Below are positions 51,030 through 59,497 of a DNA stretch of 64,000 nucleotides, piece after piece. Each line of letters begins with the position of its first letter. Position 1 is the stretch's first letter. Below the pieces are notes generated by a model. The model made no database searches, was not told the origin of the DNA, and saw nothing but the letters and a program-made list of their open reading frames with translations. Origin of the DNA: Streptomyces narbonensis (GTDB lineage Bacteria; Actinomycetota; Actinomycetes; Streptomycetales; Streptomycetaceae); NCBI RefSeq assembly GCF_014649015.1, contig NZ_BMSF01000007.1, positions 350,431 to 414,430 of the forward strand, read 5' to 3'. A program made the position numbers and the translations under genes.

Positions 51030-51129
51030 CGCCTGTTTCCTCCGGCGGGCGCTTCACCACAGCGGCCGGTCCGCGTTCCGCTTTCCGGGGTCCCCAAGCC
51101 GTATTCCGGTCGCTGACTAAGGTGAACCC

Positions 51130-52437
51130 ATGAGCAGCGCAGCGTCCCGCCCCACGGCCGGCCCCTTCGACCGCGGTCACACCGATGACCTCATCTCCTT
51201 CCTGACGGCCTCCCCGTCGGCGTACCACGCGGTGGCGAGCGCCGCCGACCGGCTGGAGAAGGCCGGTTTCCGGCGCGTCGAGGAGACCGCCGAGTGGGAC
51301 GGGACGAGCGGCGGGAAGTACGTGATCCGCGGCGGCGCGATCATCGCCTGGTACGTGCCGGAGGGCGCCGGCGCCCACACCCCGTACCGCATCGTCGGCG
51401 CCCACACCGACTCCCCCAACCTGCGCGTCAAGCCCCGCCCCGACATGGGCGCCCAGGGCTGGCGCCAGGTCGCCGTCGAGATCTACGGCGGGACCCTGCT
51501 CAACACCTGGCTCGACCGGGACCTCGGCCTCGCCGGCCGCCTCACGCTCCGCGACGGAAGCCACCACCTCGTCAACGTGGACCGGCCGCTGCTGCGCGTC
51601 CCGCAGCTCGCCATCCACCTCGACCGCCAGGCCAACGACGGCCTCAAGCTGGAGCGCCAGCGCCACATGCAGCCCGTGTGGGGCCTGGGCAAGGTCCACG
51701 AGGGCGACCTGATCGCCTTCGTCGCCGCAGAGGCCGGCGTCGACGCCGAGGACGTCACGGGCTGGGACCTCATGGTCCACCCCGTCGAGGCACCCGCCTA
51801 CCTGGGCCGCGACCGCGAGCTCCTCGCCGGACCGCGCATGGACAACCTCCTCTCCGTCCACGCCGGCGTCGCCGCGCTCGCCTCCCTCGGGGGCCGCGAC
51901 GACCTCCCCTACATCCCGGTCCTCGCCGCCTTCGACCACGAGGAGAACGGCTCCGAGGCCGACACCGGCGCCCAGGGCCCCCTCCTCGGCAACGTCCTGG
52001 AGCGCTCGGTCTACGCCCGCGGCGGCTCCTACGAGGACCGGGCCCGCGCCTTCGCCGGCACGGTCTGCCTCTCCTCCGACACCGGCCACGCCGTCCACCC
52101 CAACTACGCGGAGCGCCACGACCCGACGCACCACCCGCGCGTCAACGGCGGCCCGATCCTCAAGGTGAACGTCAACCAGCGGTACGCCACCGACGGCAGC
52201 GGCCGGGCCGTCTTCGCCGCCGCCTGCGAGAAGGCGGGCGTGCCCTGGCAGTCGTTCGTCTCCAACAACGACATGCCGTGCGGCACCACGATCGGCCCGA
52301 TCACCGCCGCCCGCCACGGCATCCAGACGGTCGACATCGGCGTCGCGATCCTCTCGATGCACAGCGCCCGCGAACTGTGCGGCGCGGACGACCCGTACCT
52401 CCTGGCGAACGCGCTGGTCGCCTTCCTGGAAGGCTGA
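51130..52437 (+). CDS. M18-family aminopeptidase
   Basis: A 435-residue cytosolic metallo-aminopeptidase of the aspartyl-aminopeptidase (M18) family; it removes N-terminal residues, preferentially acidic ones in characterised members. Metal ligands and motifs: His in VGAHTDSPNLRVK, Asp in WLDRDLGLAGR, the Glu pair in AAFDHEENGSEA, Asp in LSSDTGHAVHPNY, His in LSMHSARELCG. The length is normal. The ATG at 51130 is preceded by AAGGTG at 6 nt. Ordinary core gene. Confidence 0.95.
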   Translation: MSSAASRPTAGPFDRGHTDDLISFLTASPSAYHAVASAADRLEKAGFRRVEETAEWDGTSGGKYVIRGGAIIAWYVPEGAGAHTPYRIVGAHTDSPNLRVKPRPDMGAQGWRQVAVEIYGGTLLNTWLDRDLGLAGRLTLRDGSHHLVNVDRPLLRVPQLAIHLDRQANDGLKLERQRHMQPVWGLGKVHEGDLIAFVAAEAGVDAEDVTGWDLMVHPVEAPAYLGRDRELLAGPRMDNLLSVHAGVAALASLGGRDDLPYIPVLAAFDHEENGSEADTGAQGPLLGNVLERSVYARGGSYEDRARAFAGTVCLSSDTGHAVHPNYAERHDPTHHPRVNGGPILKVNVNQRYATDGSGRAVFAAACEKAGVPWQSFVSNNDMPCGTTIGPITAARHGIQTVDIGVAILSMHSARELCGADDPYLLANALVAFLEG

Positions 52438-52505
52438 CCGACCGCCGCCGAACGGGACGGTCCGCGAAACATCAGCGAAAGCCCCCGCCTGACAGCGTCT
52501 CCCTC

Positions 52506-52850
52506 ATGCACCGTCACGAGGGCCCGTCCCGAGGGAAGTTCACCGCAGCAGTCACCGCCGCCGTCACGCTCGCCGTGACGGCGGTGGGCGTCGTCATCGC
52601 CCGGTACGACGACCGGCCGCCGTGGGCCACGGACATCGCGTACGAGGGCGGCTTCATCCTGGCGTCCCGCATCCGCGGGTACGACGTCGACGGCTCACGC
52701 ACGAAAGCGCTGCTCGCCGGGGAGTGCGCGCTCATGCAGCGGCAGGGGATGGGCGGCGACAGGGCGGTTCACGACCCGGCGGCCTGGGTGGCCGGCTGCC
52801 TGGACGGTGCCGCGGGACTCCCGTCCAGAAACCAGGGACTCCTCCACTGA
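52506..52850 (+). CDS. Small single-pass membrane protein
   Basis: A 114-residue protein: short basic N-terminus, one transmembrane helix or uncleaved signal anchor (TAAVTAAVTLAVTAVGVVIA, residues ~13-32), then an external or periplasmic domain with two Cys (GECALM and AGCLDG) that might pair. No family recognised. The ATG at 52506 is a reasonable start; its site is weak. It follows the aminopeptidase by 68 nt. Confidence 0.68.
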   Translation: MHRHEGPSRGKFTAAVTAAVTLAVTAVGVVIARYDDRPPWATDIAYEGGFILASRIRGYDVDGSRTKALLAGECALMQRQGMGGDRAVHDPAAWVAGCLDGAAGLPSRNQGLLH

Positions 52851-52897
52851 CGGCGCCGGCCGACACCGACCCGCGCCGGACGGTTCGAACGGCCGGT

Positions 52898-53197
52898 TCA
52901 GGCGCCGGACGTCAGAGCGGCGAGCCCCTCGGCCAGCTCCTCGCGGTTCATGACCGGGGTGTACGAGACCTTGGCCCCGACCTCCAGGAAGAAGGGTTCG
53001 GAGAACTTCGGCATCTGGGAGGACTCGGCCAGGTCGAAGAAGATGTATGCCGTCCGGCAGCCGTCCTGCGTGGTGAAGTACGCGGCCTCGGGACGCAGCT
53101 GACCCAGCGCCTTCTCCACGATCCCCGGCAGAGTGCCCTGCCTGATGGCCTCGTTGGAGGCCGTGGTGTCCATCTGAACCTTCAGCAGCATGCGCAT
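52898..53197 (-). CDS. Conserved small protein, ferredoxin-like alpha/beta barrel type
   Basis: A 99-residue protein: MRMLLKVQMDTTASNEAIRQ, then GIVEKALGQLRPEAAYFTTQDG, AYIFFDLAESSQMPKFSEPFF and VSYTPVMNREELAEGLAAL. The strand-helix pattern and spacing are those of small dimeric alpha/beta-barrel-like proteins (DUF3303 style) of unknown function. A Met at the third codon is an alternative start. Confidence 0.78.
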   Translation of the reverse strand: MRMLLKVQMDTTASNEAIRQGTLPGIVEKALGQLRPEAAYFTTQDGCRTAYIFFDLAESSQMPKFSEPFFLEVGAKVSYTPVMNREELAEGLAALTSGA

Positions 53198-53276
53198 GAC
53201 GCGGCCTTTCCGACCGGGCAGACGCTCCGTTCGGTACGCCTCGGCACCCGGACGCGCTCACTTCAAGCGTCCTCCT

Positions 53277-53318
53277 CCCTCTCCCCCGGAGCCACTCGGA
53301 GCCACTCGGGGGAGAGGG
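53277..53318 (-). terminator. Terminator of the thioredoxin-NHL gene
   Basis: CCCTCTCCCCCG and CGGGGGAGAGGG, a perfect 12-bp stem with an 18-base loop containing two GAGCCACTCG units, 16 nt beyond the stop codon on the minus strand. Confidence 0.82.
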
Positions 53319-53333
53319 GAGGACGGGCGATTC

Positions 53334-55139
53334 CTAGCCGTCCAGGCCGGCCAGGATCAGCGGCAGGCGGGCCACGCCCGTCTCCGTGACCTTCACCGGG
53401 ACGCCCCAGTCCTGCTGGTGGACGTGGCAGGCCGGGTACTCGTTGGCGGGGTCGTCGTCGCAGGACGCCGCCATCGCGGAGACGTGCAGGACGCCCTCCG
53501 TGACCTCCGGGTTCAGCTCCAGCTCCCGGAAGAGATCGGTCCCCGTGCCCTCGCCGCCGAGGAGCAGCTCCGGCGGGGTGGAGGAGACCAGGAGGCGGGT
53601 GGAGGGGCCGTACCGCTCGTCCAGCTTCTGCCCGGTCGGGGCCTGGAAGACGACGTCGAGGCGGAGGCGGCCGGGGGCGACCTCGGTCGCCTCGCGGCGG
53701 GTGCGGTGGGCGACCGCCTCGACCTGGACGGCCTCCTCGGGGAGGCGCAGCCGGGTGAGCCGGTGCCGGGCGGACTCGACGACCACGATGTCGTCGTCGA
53801 CGAGGACCGCGCCGCTGGGCTCGCGCAGATCGGTCGCGAGGGTGCTGACCTCGCCGGTGGCCGGGTCGAAGCGGCGCAGGGCGTGGTTGTACGTGTCGCT
53901 GATCGCGACCGAGCCGTCGGGGAGGGCGGTCACGCCCAGCGGGTGCTGGAGCAGGGCCTGACCGGCCTCGCCGTCCCGGTGGCCGAAGTCGAAGAGGCCG
54001 GTGCCGACGGCGGTGTGGACGACCCGTTCGGTGTCGATCCAGCGGACGGCGCTGGTCTCGGAGTCGGCGATCCACAGCCGGTCCTCGGTGGCGGCGAGCC
54101 CGGACGGCTGCGCGAACCAGGCCTCGGCGGCGGGGCCGTCGACGAGTCCCTCGTTCGTCGTCCCGGCGGCGACCTCGACGGTCCCGGTCACGGGGTCGTA
54201 CGTCCAGATCTGGTGGACGCCGGCCATGGCGATCCACACCTTGCCCTGCCACCAGGCGACGTCCCACGGCGAGGAAAGGTCGACCTCCAGGGCGGGCCCG
54301 GAGGTGGGGGAACCCTGCCACCACTGCTTCCCGGTGCCGGCGACGAGCTCGATCGCCCCGGTCTCCGGGTCGAGGACGCGCAGGGCGTGGTTGACGGTGT
54401 CGGCGACGACGACCTTGCCGTCGGGCAGCAGCGCGAGGCCCTGGGGCTCGCGGAACACCCCTTCGCCGATGCGCCGCACGACGGTCTCCCCGTCCGCGGC
54501 CAGCTCGACGAGCTGGTGCCGGGTGGTGTCGGAGACGAGGAGGTTCCCGGAGGGCAGCAGGACCGCCTTGCCGGGGAACCGCAGATCGGTGGCGACGGGC
54601 TCCGGCGCCACGTAGGGGCCGTCCCCGCGCCGCAGCGTCCCCTTGGCCTCGTGCTCGGCCTCCAGCTCCTCGACGAGCGTCCGGATCGCGTTGGCGTGCC
54701 CCTCACCGGCGTGCTGGGCGACGACGTACCCCTCGGGGTCGATCACCACGAGCGTCGGCCAGGCCCGCACGGCGTACTGCTTCCAGGTCGCGAGCTCCGG
54801 GTCGTCGAGCACGGGGTGATGCACCTCGTACCGCTCGACGGCATCGACGACGGCCTGGTGCTCGGCCTCGTGCACGAACTTCGGCGAGTGCACACCGACG
54901 ATCACGAGCGTGTCCCGGTGCTTCTCCTCCAGATCACGCAGCTCGTCGAGCACGTGCAGGCAGTTCACACAGCAGAAGGTCCAAAAATCGAGAAGAACGA
55001 TCTTTCCTCGCAGATCGGCGAGGGTCAGTTGATCCCCTCCCGTGTTCAGCCAGCCGCCCTTGCCGATCAGCTCGGGGGCACGGACACGGGCACGTCGGGG
55101 CGCGGGCGCGGGGATGGGCGCCGGGGCGGCATCGTTCAT
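53334..55139 (-). CDS. Thioredoxin-domain protein with NHL repeats
   Basis: A 601-residue protein of the NHLRC2-like type. Residues ~40-180 are a thioredoxin-like domain with LLDFWTFCCVNCLHVLDEL (the CxxC pair is CVNC) and a cis-Pro in AVRAWPTLVVID. Residues ~195-500 form NHL beta-propeller blades, for example EPQGLALLPDGKVVVADTVNHALR and HPLGVTALPDGSVAISDTYNHALR. No signal peptide is seen, so it is likely cytoplasmic. Activity is unknown; proteins of this architecture are widely conserved. The ATG at 55139 begins a Pro/Ala-rich tail; a later start is possible but not required. Confidence 0.92.
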   Translation of the reverse strand: MNDAAPAPIPAPAPRRARVRAPELIGKGGWLNTGGDQLTLADLRGKIVLLDFWTFCCVNCLHVLDELRDLEEKHRDTLVIVGVHSPKFVHEAEHQAVVDAVERYEVHHPVLDDPELATWKQYAVRAWPTLVVIDPEGYVVAQHAGEGHANAIRTLVEELEAEHEAKGTLRRGDGPYVAPEPVATDLRFPGKAVLLPSGNLLVSDTTRHQLVELAADGETVVRRIGEGVFREPQGLALLPDGKVVVADTVNHALRVLDPETGAIELVAGTGKQWWQGSPTSGPALEVDLSSPWDVAWWQGKVWIAMAGVHQIWTYDPVTGTVEVAAGTTNEGLVDGPAAEAWFAQPSGLAATEDRLWIADSETSAVRWIDTERVVHTAVGTGLFDFGHRDGEAGQALLQHPLGVTALPDGSVAISDTYNHALRRFDPATGEVSTLATDLREPSGAVLVDDDIVVVESARHRLTRLRLPEEAVQVEAVAHRTRREATEVAPGRLRLDVVFQAPTGQKLDERYGPSTRLLVSSTPPELLLGGEGTGTDLFRELELNPEVTEGVLHVSAMAASCDDDPANEYPACHVHQQDWGVPVKVTETGVARLPLILAGLDG

Positions 55140-55235
55140 GGTTCAAGCTTGCCATCCGCCGGGCATCCGCCGCGTGAGGGGTGTGGGGTGACGGGTGTGG
55201 CGTGGGGGGCGGGGCTTCGGGGCAGGCATATCGGT

Positions 55236-55721
55236 GTGAAATACCTCGTACGAGACAAGATCTTCGCGATCGGCGACGACTACTGGATCGAGGACGAGCA
55301 GGGCCGCCACGCCTTCCTCGTCGACGGCAAGGCCATGCGGCTGCGCGACACCCTGGAGCTGAAGGCCCCCGACGGGCAGGTCCTGATCACCCTGCGCCAG
55401 AAGATGTTCAGCCTGCGGGACTCGATGACGATCGAGCGGGACGGGGAAGCCCTCGCGAGCATCCGCCGCAAGCGCCTGTCGCTCCTGCGCAACCACTACC
55501 GGGTGACCCTCGTCGAGGGCACCGAACTCGACGTCAGCGGGCGGATCCTGGACCGGGAGTTCACCGTCGAGTACGACGGCGAGCTCCTGGCCCACATCTC
55601 CCGGCAGTGGTTCCACGTCCGGGAGACGTACGCCGTGAACGTGGTCCGTGAGGACGCGGACGCGGCCCTGCTCGTCGCCGTGGCCGTGTGCGTGATCCGC
55701 ATGGCCGAGCGGGAGGACTGA
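55236..55721 (+). CDS. LURP-one-related family protein
   Basis: A 161-residue beta-rich protein of the LURP-one/scramblase-like tubby fold: KYLVRDKIFAIGDDYWIED, then KAMRLRDTLELKAPDGQVL, FSLRDSMTIERDG and REFTVEYDGELLAHISRQWF. These proteins are related to phospholipid scramblases, but bacterial roles are unclear. The GTG at 55236 is used because MKYLVRDK-type starts are usual. It is convergent with the trans-sulfuration gene (14 nt apart). Confidence 0.87.
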   Translation: MKYLVRDKIFAIGDDYWIEDEQGRHAFLVDGKAMRLRDTLELKAPDGQVLITLRQKMFSLRDSMTIERDGEALASIRRKRLSLLRNHYRVTLVEGTELDVSGRILDREFTVEYDGELLAHISRQWFHVRETYAVNVVREDADAALLVAVAVCVIRMAERED

Positions 55722-55735
55722 GCCACCCGCGGGGG

Positions 55736-57004
55736 CTATCCGGCCTTGGCCAGGGCCTGTTCCAGTGCCTGCTCCAGGTCCGTCCACAGGTCCTCGACGT
55801 GTTCGATGCCGACCGAGATCCTGACCGTGCCCGGCCCGATGCCCGCCGCCGCCAGGGCCTCGGCGTCGAGCTGGTGGTGCGAGGTGGACGCCGGGTGCAT
55901 GACCAGGGTCTTCACATCCCCCAGGGAGACGCTCAGCGAGGCCACCCGTACCGCCTCGACGAAGATCCGGCCCGCCTCCCGGCCGCCCGCGAGGTCGACC
56001 GAGATCACCCCGCCGCCCCCGTCCGGCAGCAGCCGCTCGGCGATCTCCCGGTCCGGGTGGCTCGCGAGCGCCGGGTGCCGGACGGCCGCGACCGCCGGGT
56101 GCGCGGCGAGACGGGCGCCGAGCTCGGCGGCGTTCGCGCACTGGCGGGCGATGCGCAGCGACAGGGTCTGCATGCCCCGGAGGGTGAGCCAGGCGGCGAA
56201 CGGGTCGGTGGACGCGCCCTGTTCGACCGTGTGGCGGCGGACCCGGCGGTGGACCTCGGCGTCCTTGAAGACGGCGATGCCGCCGAGGACGTCGGCGTGG
56301 CCCGCGAGGTACTTGGTCGCGGAGTGGACGACGATGTCGGCGCCGTGGTGGAGGGGACGGCAGAGCAGCGGGGAGGCGAAGGTGTTGTCGACGACCACCG
56401 GCACCCCCGCCTCGCCCGCGACGGCGGCGAGCGCGGGCAGGTCGGAGACGCGGGTGGTGGGGTTGGCGATGGTCTCCAGGTAGAGGAGCCGGGTCTCCGG
56501 GCGCAGGGCCGCCCGCACCTCCTCCGGGTCCGTGCCGGAGACGTAGGTGACGTCGACGCCCCAGCGCGTGGCGAGGTCGGTGAGGACCGCGTACGTACCG
56601 CCGTACAGGCAGGTCTGGGCGATGACGTGGCTGCCGCTGCCGAGCAGGGCGTGGAGCACGCCGTTGACGGCGCCCATGCCGGAGGCGAAGGAGAGGCCGG
56701 CGGCCCCGCCTTCGAGGCGGGCCACGGCGTCCTCCAGGGTGCGGACGGTGGGGTTGCCGAGGCGGCTGTAGAGGAAGGTGTCGGGGGAGGTGAACGCCTC
56801 GGCGAGGGCGTCGGCCGAGTCGAAGGCGAAGACGTGGCCCTGGTGGAGCGGGACGCCGAGCGGCCTGCTGCCGGTGATCTCGACGTGGGGCGGGTGCACG
56901 GCGAGGGTCTCGGGGCGGATCGCGGCGGTGGCGCCGGCACCTGCGGTGGTGGCGGCGGTCGCGGTGCGGGTGGTGGTGGCGGGAGCGGGGTCGGCGTGGC
57001 TCAT
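55736..57004 (-). CDS. Trans-sulfuration PLP enzyme (cystathionine/methionine gamma-lyase family)
   Basis: A 422-residue Cys/Met-metabolism PLP-dependent enzyme. Key parts: FLYSRLGNPTVRTLEDAVARLEGG (phosphate-cup Tyr and Arg from the partner subunit), FASGMGAVNGVLHALL, YLETIANPTTRVSDL, VVVDNTFASPLLCRPL, and the PLP lysine in HSATKYLAGHADVLGG; C-terminal VRISVGIEHVEDL. It cleaves or forms cystathionine, or releases methanethiol, depending on the subtype, which the sequence alone does not settle. The N-terminal ~30 residues are a Thr/Ala-rich run. It is divergent from a MocR-type regulator, its likely controller. Confidence 0.92.
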   Translation of the reverse strand: MSHADPAPATTTRTATAATTAGAGATAAIRPETLAVHPPHVEITGSRPLGVPLHQGHVFAFDSADALAEAFTSPDTFLYSRLGNPTVRTLEDAVARLEGGAAGLSFASGMGAVNGVLHALLGSGSHVIAQTCLYGGTYAVLTDLATRWGVDVTYVSGTDPEEVRAALRPETRLLYLETIANPTTRVSDLPALAAVAGEAGVPVVVDNTFASPLLCRPLHHGADIVVHSATKYLAGHADVLGGIAVFKDAEVHRRVRRHTVEQGASTDPFAAWLTLRGMQTLSLRIARQCANAAELGARLAAHPAVAAVRHPALASHPDREIAERLLPDGGGGVISVDLAGGREAGRIFVEAVRVASLSVSLGDVKTLVMHPASTSHHQLDAEALAAAGIGPGTVRISVGIEHVEDLWTDLEQALEQALAKAG

Positions 57005-57042
57005 GCGGACAGTCTGTGGACAGGGCGTTTGCCATCCCAGGT

Positions 57043-57060
57043 CCAATCCCGGCAGATTGG
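57043..57060. promoter_or_regulatory. Inverted repeat between the gamma-lyase and MocR genes
   Basis: CCAATC, a 6-bp spacer and GATTGG in a 63-bp divergent promoter region. TTCGGCAATGG overlaps the MocR start just downstream. A binding site for the MocR regulator is likely; inferred from position. Confidence 0.55.
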
Positions 57061-57067
57061 TTCGGCA

Positions 57068-58546
57068 ATGGAGCCGATCAGCCTTGCCCCGCACACGATC
57101 GACGCGCTCGTCGCCCGGCTCGGCCGCTGGTCCGCCGGGCGCGGCCCCCTCTACCTCCTGCTCGCCGCCCGGCTGCGCCGCCTGATCGACGAGGGCGCGC
57201 TGCCGCCCGGCACCGCGCTGCCCCCGGACCGGCGGCTGGCGGTGGCCCTCGCCGTGGGCCGTACGACGGTGGTCGCCGCGTACGACACACTCCGTCAGGA
57301 GGGGCGGCTCGTACGGCGCCAGGGCAGCGGCACCCGTGTCGCGCGGGCGGCGCTCGCGCCGGAGCAGCCCCGGGTGACCGAGACGTCGAACCCGCTCTTC
57401 CTCCACCTCCTGGAGTCGCCCGACGACGTGATCCTGCTGAGCTGCGCCGCGCCCGCGCAGCCGCCGCCCGAGCTGGCGGAGGCGTACCGCTCGCTCGTCC
57501 TGCCGGAGGCGGACCTCGGCTACCACCCGGCGGGTCTCGGGGCGCTCCGGGCGGCGGTCGCCGCGCGGTACGAGGCGCGGGGCGTGCCGACCGGTCCGGA
57601 GCGGATCCTGGTCACCACCGGTGCCCAGCAGGGGCTTTCGCTGCTCACCCGGCTGCTGCTCGCGCCCGGCGACGGCGTGCTGGTGGAGGCGCCGACGTAT
57701 CCGGGTGCGCTGGACCTCTTCCGGGAGGCGGCAGCCGTACCGCTGCCGGTGGCCGTGGGCCCCGACGGCGTGGACGTCGCCGAGGCGGTGCGGGTGATGG
57801 AACGTCACCGTCCGGCGCTCGCCTATGTCGTGCCGCGGTTCCAGAACCCGACCGGGACCGTCCTCCCGCCGCTCGCCTGCCGCCGGCTCGTCGAGGCGGC
57901 GAACGCGCTGGGCGTGCCGCTCGTCGACGACGAGGTCCTCGCCGACCTGGCCTTCGACGGGGGCGGGGCGGCCGGAGATCCGGCTCTCGCACTCCCGTCC
58001 GCCGCGTACGGAGAGGTGATCTCCGTGGGCTCGCTGAGCAAGGTGGTGTGGGGCGGGCTCCGGATCGGCTGGGTCCGGGGGCCGGCGCCGCTGATCGCCC
58101 GGCTCGCGCGGCTCAAGGCCCTCCACGACCTGGGCAGCGACCTTCCGTCCCAACTGGCCGCGGTCCGGCTCCTCGGCGACTACGCGTCCGTCCTGGCGAC
58201 CCGCACGGCGGCGGTCCGCGCGGGCCACGACCACCTCAGGGCCGAGCTCGCCCGGCGGCTTCCCTCCTGGTCCTGCGCGCCGACGACGGGCGGCCAGACG
58301 CTGTGGGTACGGCTGCCGCACGGCGACGGCGTGTCCTTCGCCCAACTCGCCCTCCGGCACGGAGTCGCCGTCCTGCCGGGGGCCACGGCCGACGCCCTCG
58401 GCGGCAGTCTCCGCCACCTCAGGCTGCACTTCCTCGCGCCGCCCGAGGTCCTGACGGAGGCGGTACGGAGGCTGGCGGCGGCATGGGCGGAGTACGCGCC
58501 GGGCCCGGATCCGGAGCGCGCTGCGCTCCATGCGATCGTCGTCTGA
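57068..58546 (+). CDS. MocR-type GntR/aminotransferase transcriptional regulator
   Basis: A 492-residue regulator. The N-terminal winged helix (RRLIDEGALPPGTALPPDRRLA, then VGRTTVVAAYDTLRQEGRLVR) binds DNA; residues ~115-490 form a fold-type-I aminotransferase domain that binds PLP: TTGAQQGLSLLTRLLL, VVPRFQNPTG, Asp in VPLVDDEVLADL and the Schiff-base lysine in SVGSLSKVVWGGLRIGW. Such proteins sense PLP or amino compounds. This copy is intact, unlike the one at 9.4-10.9 kb. It is divergent from the gamma-lyase gene, which it probably controls. Confidence 0.92.
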   Translation: MEPISLAPHTIDALVARLGRWSAGRGPLYLLLAARLRRLIDEGALPPGTALPPDRRLAVALAVGRTTVVAAYDTLRQEGRLVRRQGSGTRVARAALAPEQPRVTETSNPLFLHLLESPDDVILLSCAAPAQPPPELAEAYRSLVLPEADLGYHPAGLGALRAAVAARYEARGVPTGPERILVTTGAQQGLSLLTRLLLAPGDGVLVEAPTYPGALDLFREAAAVPLPVAVGPDGVDVAEAVRVMERHRPALAYVVPRFQNPTGTVLPPLACRRLVEAANALGVPLVDDEVLADLAFDGGGAAGDPALALPSAAYGEVISVGSLSKVVWGGLRIGWVRGPAPLIARLARLKALHDLGSDLPSQLAAVRLLGDYASVLATRTAAVRAGHDHLRAELARRLPSWSCAPTTGGQTLWVRLPHGDGVSFAQLALRHGVAVLPGATADALGGSLRHLRLHFLAPPEVLTEAVRRLAAAWAEYAPGPDPERAALHAIVV

Positions 58547-58572
58547 AAAGCACACGAGGCCGAGGGGGCGCC

Positions 58573-59169
58573 ATGCACACCACCGTCACACCGTTCACGC
58601 TGCTCCCGTGGCGCGAGGGCAAGGGGTACGAGCGGCGGGCCGGCTGGCGGGGCGCGTCCTCCGAGTTCGGCGAGATCACCGTGGAGGCTCCGCTGCGCCA
58701 AACGGTGCCGCAGGTGGTGATGTCGGAGCTGCGGGGCGGGCTCGTCCCGCCGGCCTCGTACGAGACGCGGGGCGTCCACACGGACGCGATCCGGCTGCCG
58801 ACGCTGAACCGCGCGACCCTCCGCGTCGGCGACGCCCATGTGTACGTGTCGCGGAACCGTTTCGGCGCGACCGCCAGGCAGCGCGGGCTGAACCTGCGGT
58901 ACGGCGGAGACCGTTACCGGCTGTGGGCCGTGAACCGGCGCTCCTGGGTGCTCGCCCGGGAGGCGGACGCCGAGGACCCGGGCGTCACCGTGTCGGTGCG
59001 CGGGAAGCGGCGGCGGCTGGACGTGACGGTCGCGGGCCGGGCGGGGGCGGCGGACCTGTCCCTGGCGCTGATCTTCGCGGGGGTGGACCGCGGGGCGCTC
59101 ACCCGCGGCGGGGCGGTCCGCGCGAGCCTCTCCCGCATCACACAGCTCTGGGCGGAGAGCCAGGCCTAG
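58573..59169 (+). CDS. Hypothetical beta-rich protein
   Basis: A 198-residue soluble protein: MHTTVTPFTLLPWREGKGYE, then VVMSELRGGLVPPASYETRG, YVSRNRFGATARQRGLNLRYGG and a helical SRITQLWAESQA end. It has many Arg residues and no signal peptide; no family recognised, though similar proteins occur in streptomycetes. ATG 58573 is 26 nt after the MocR stop. Its TAG stop is part of the left end of the MITE-like element. Confidence 0.72.
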   Translation: MHTTVTPFTLLPWREGKGYERRAGWRGASSEFGEITVEAPLRQTVPQVVMSELRGGLVPPASYETRGVHTDAIRLPTLNRATLRVGDAHVYVSRNRFGATARQRGLNLRYGGDRYRLWAVNRRSWVLAREADAEDPGVTVSVRGKRRRLDVTVAGRAGAADLSLALIFAGVDRGALTRGGAVRASLSRITQLWAESQA

Positions 59170-59374
59170 GGGGTGTCCGGAAAGTAGCGCCGTCTGCCCG
59201 CAGGGCAGGGTCCTCGGCGTCTGGTGCGTGCGATCGCAAGGCGCCGGGATGCCCGCGTAGCTCGCTACGTGGAGATTCTGGCTTGGGGTCTCCCCAGGCC
59301 CTCTGGGCCTAGGGGAAGCGGCGAGCGTGCGTGCCAGACGCCGAGGACCAGGCGGGACTTTCCGGACGCCCCCT
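59168..59374. mobile_element. MITE-like palindromic element with 18-bp terminal inverted repeats
   Basis: The ends are AGGGGGTGTCCGGAAAGT (59168-59185) and its reverse complement with one mismatch (59357-59374). A second, perfect 15-bp inverted pair (GTCCTCGGCGTCTGG) lies inside at 59210-59224 and 59334-59348. The 207-bp element has no coding capacity and could fold into a long cruciform. It ends at the stop codon of the gene to its left. The structure is that of a MITE or repetitive palindrome. No target-site duplication is evident. Confidence 0.82.
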
Positions 59375-59497
59375 GGGAAGTGTCGGCCCTTTCAGCCCTG
59401 GTGGGCCCGGCGGGCCCCCAGCCCCGGCGGGCCCGTCAGCCCCGACGGCCCCCGTCAGCCTCTCAGCGCCCGCGGCCCCGTCAGCCCCCAGCCCCCC
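59375..59497. other. C-rich spacer with CAGCCCC repeats
   Basis: Short units of CAGCCCCGGCGGGCCC type are repeated several times between the MITE-like element and the nitrilase-family gene. No gene and no clear hairpin are seen. Confidence 0.6.
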
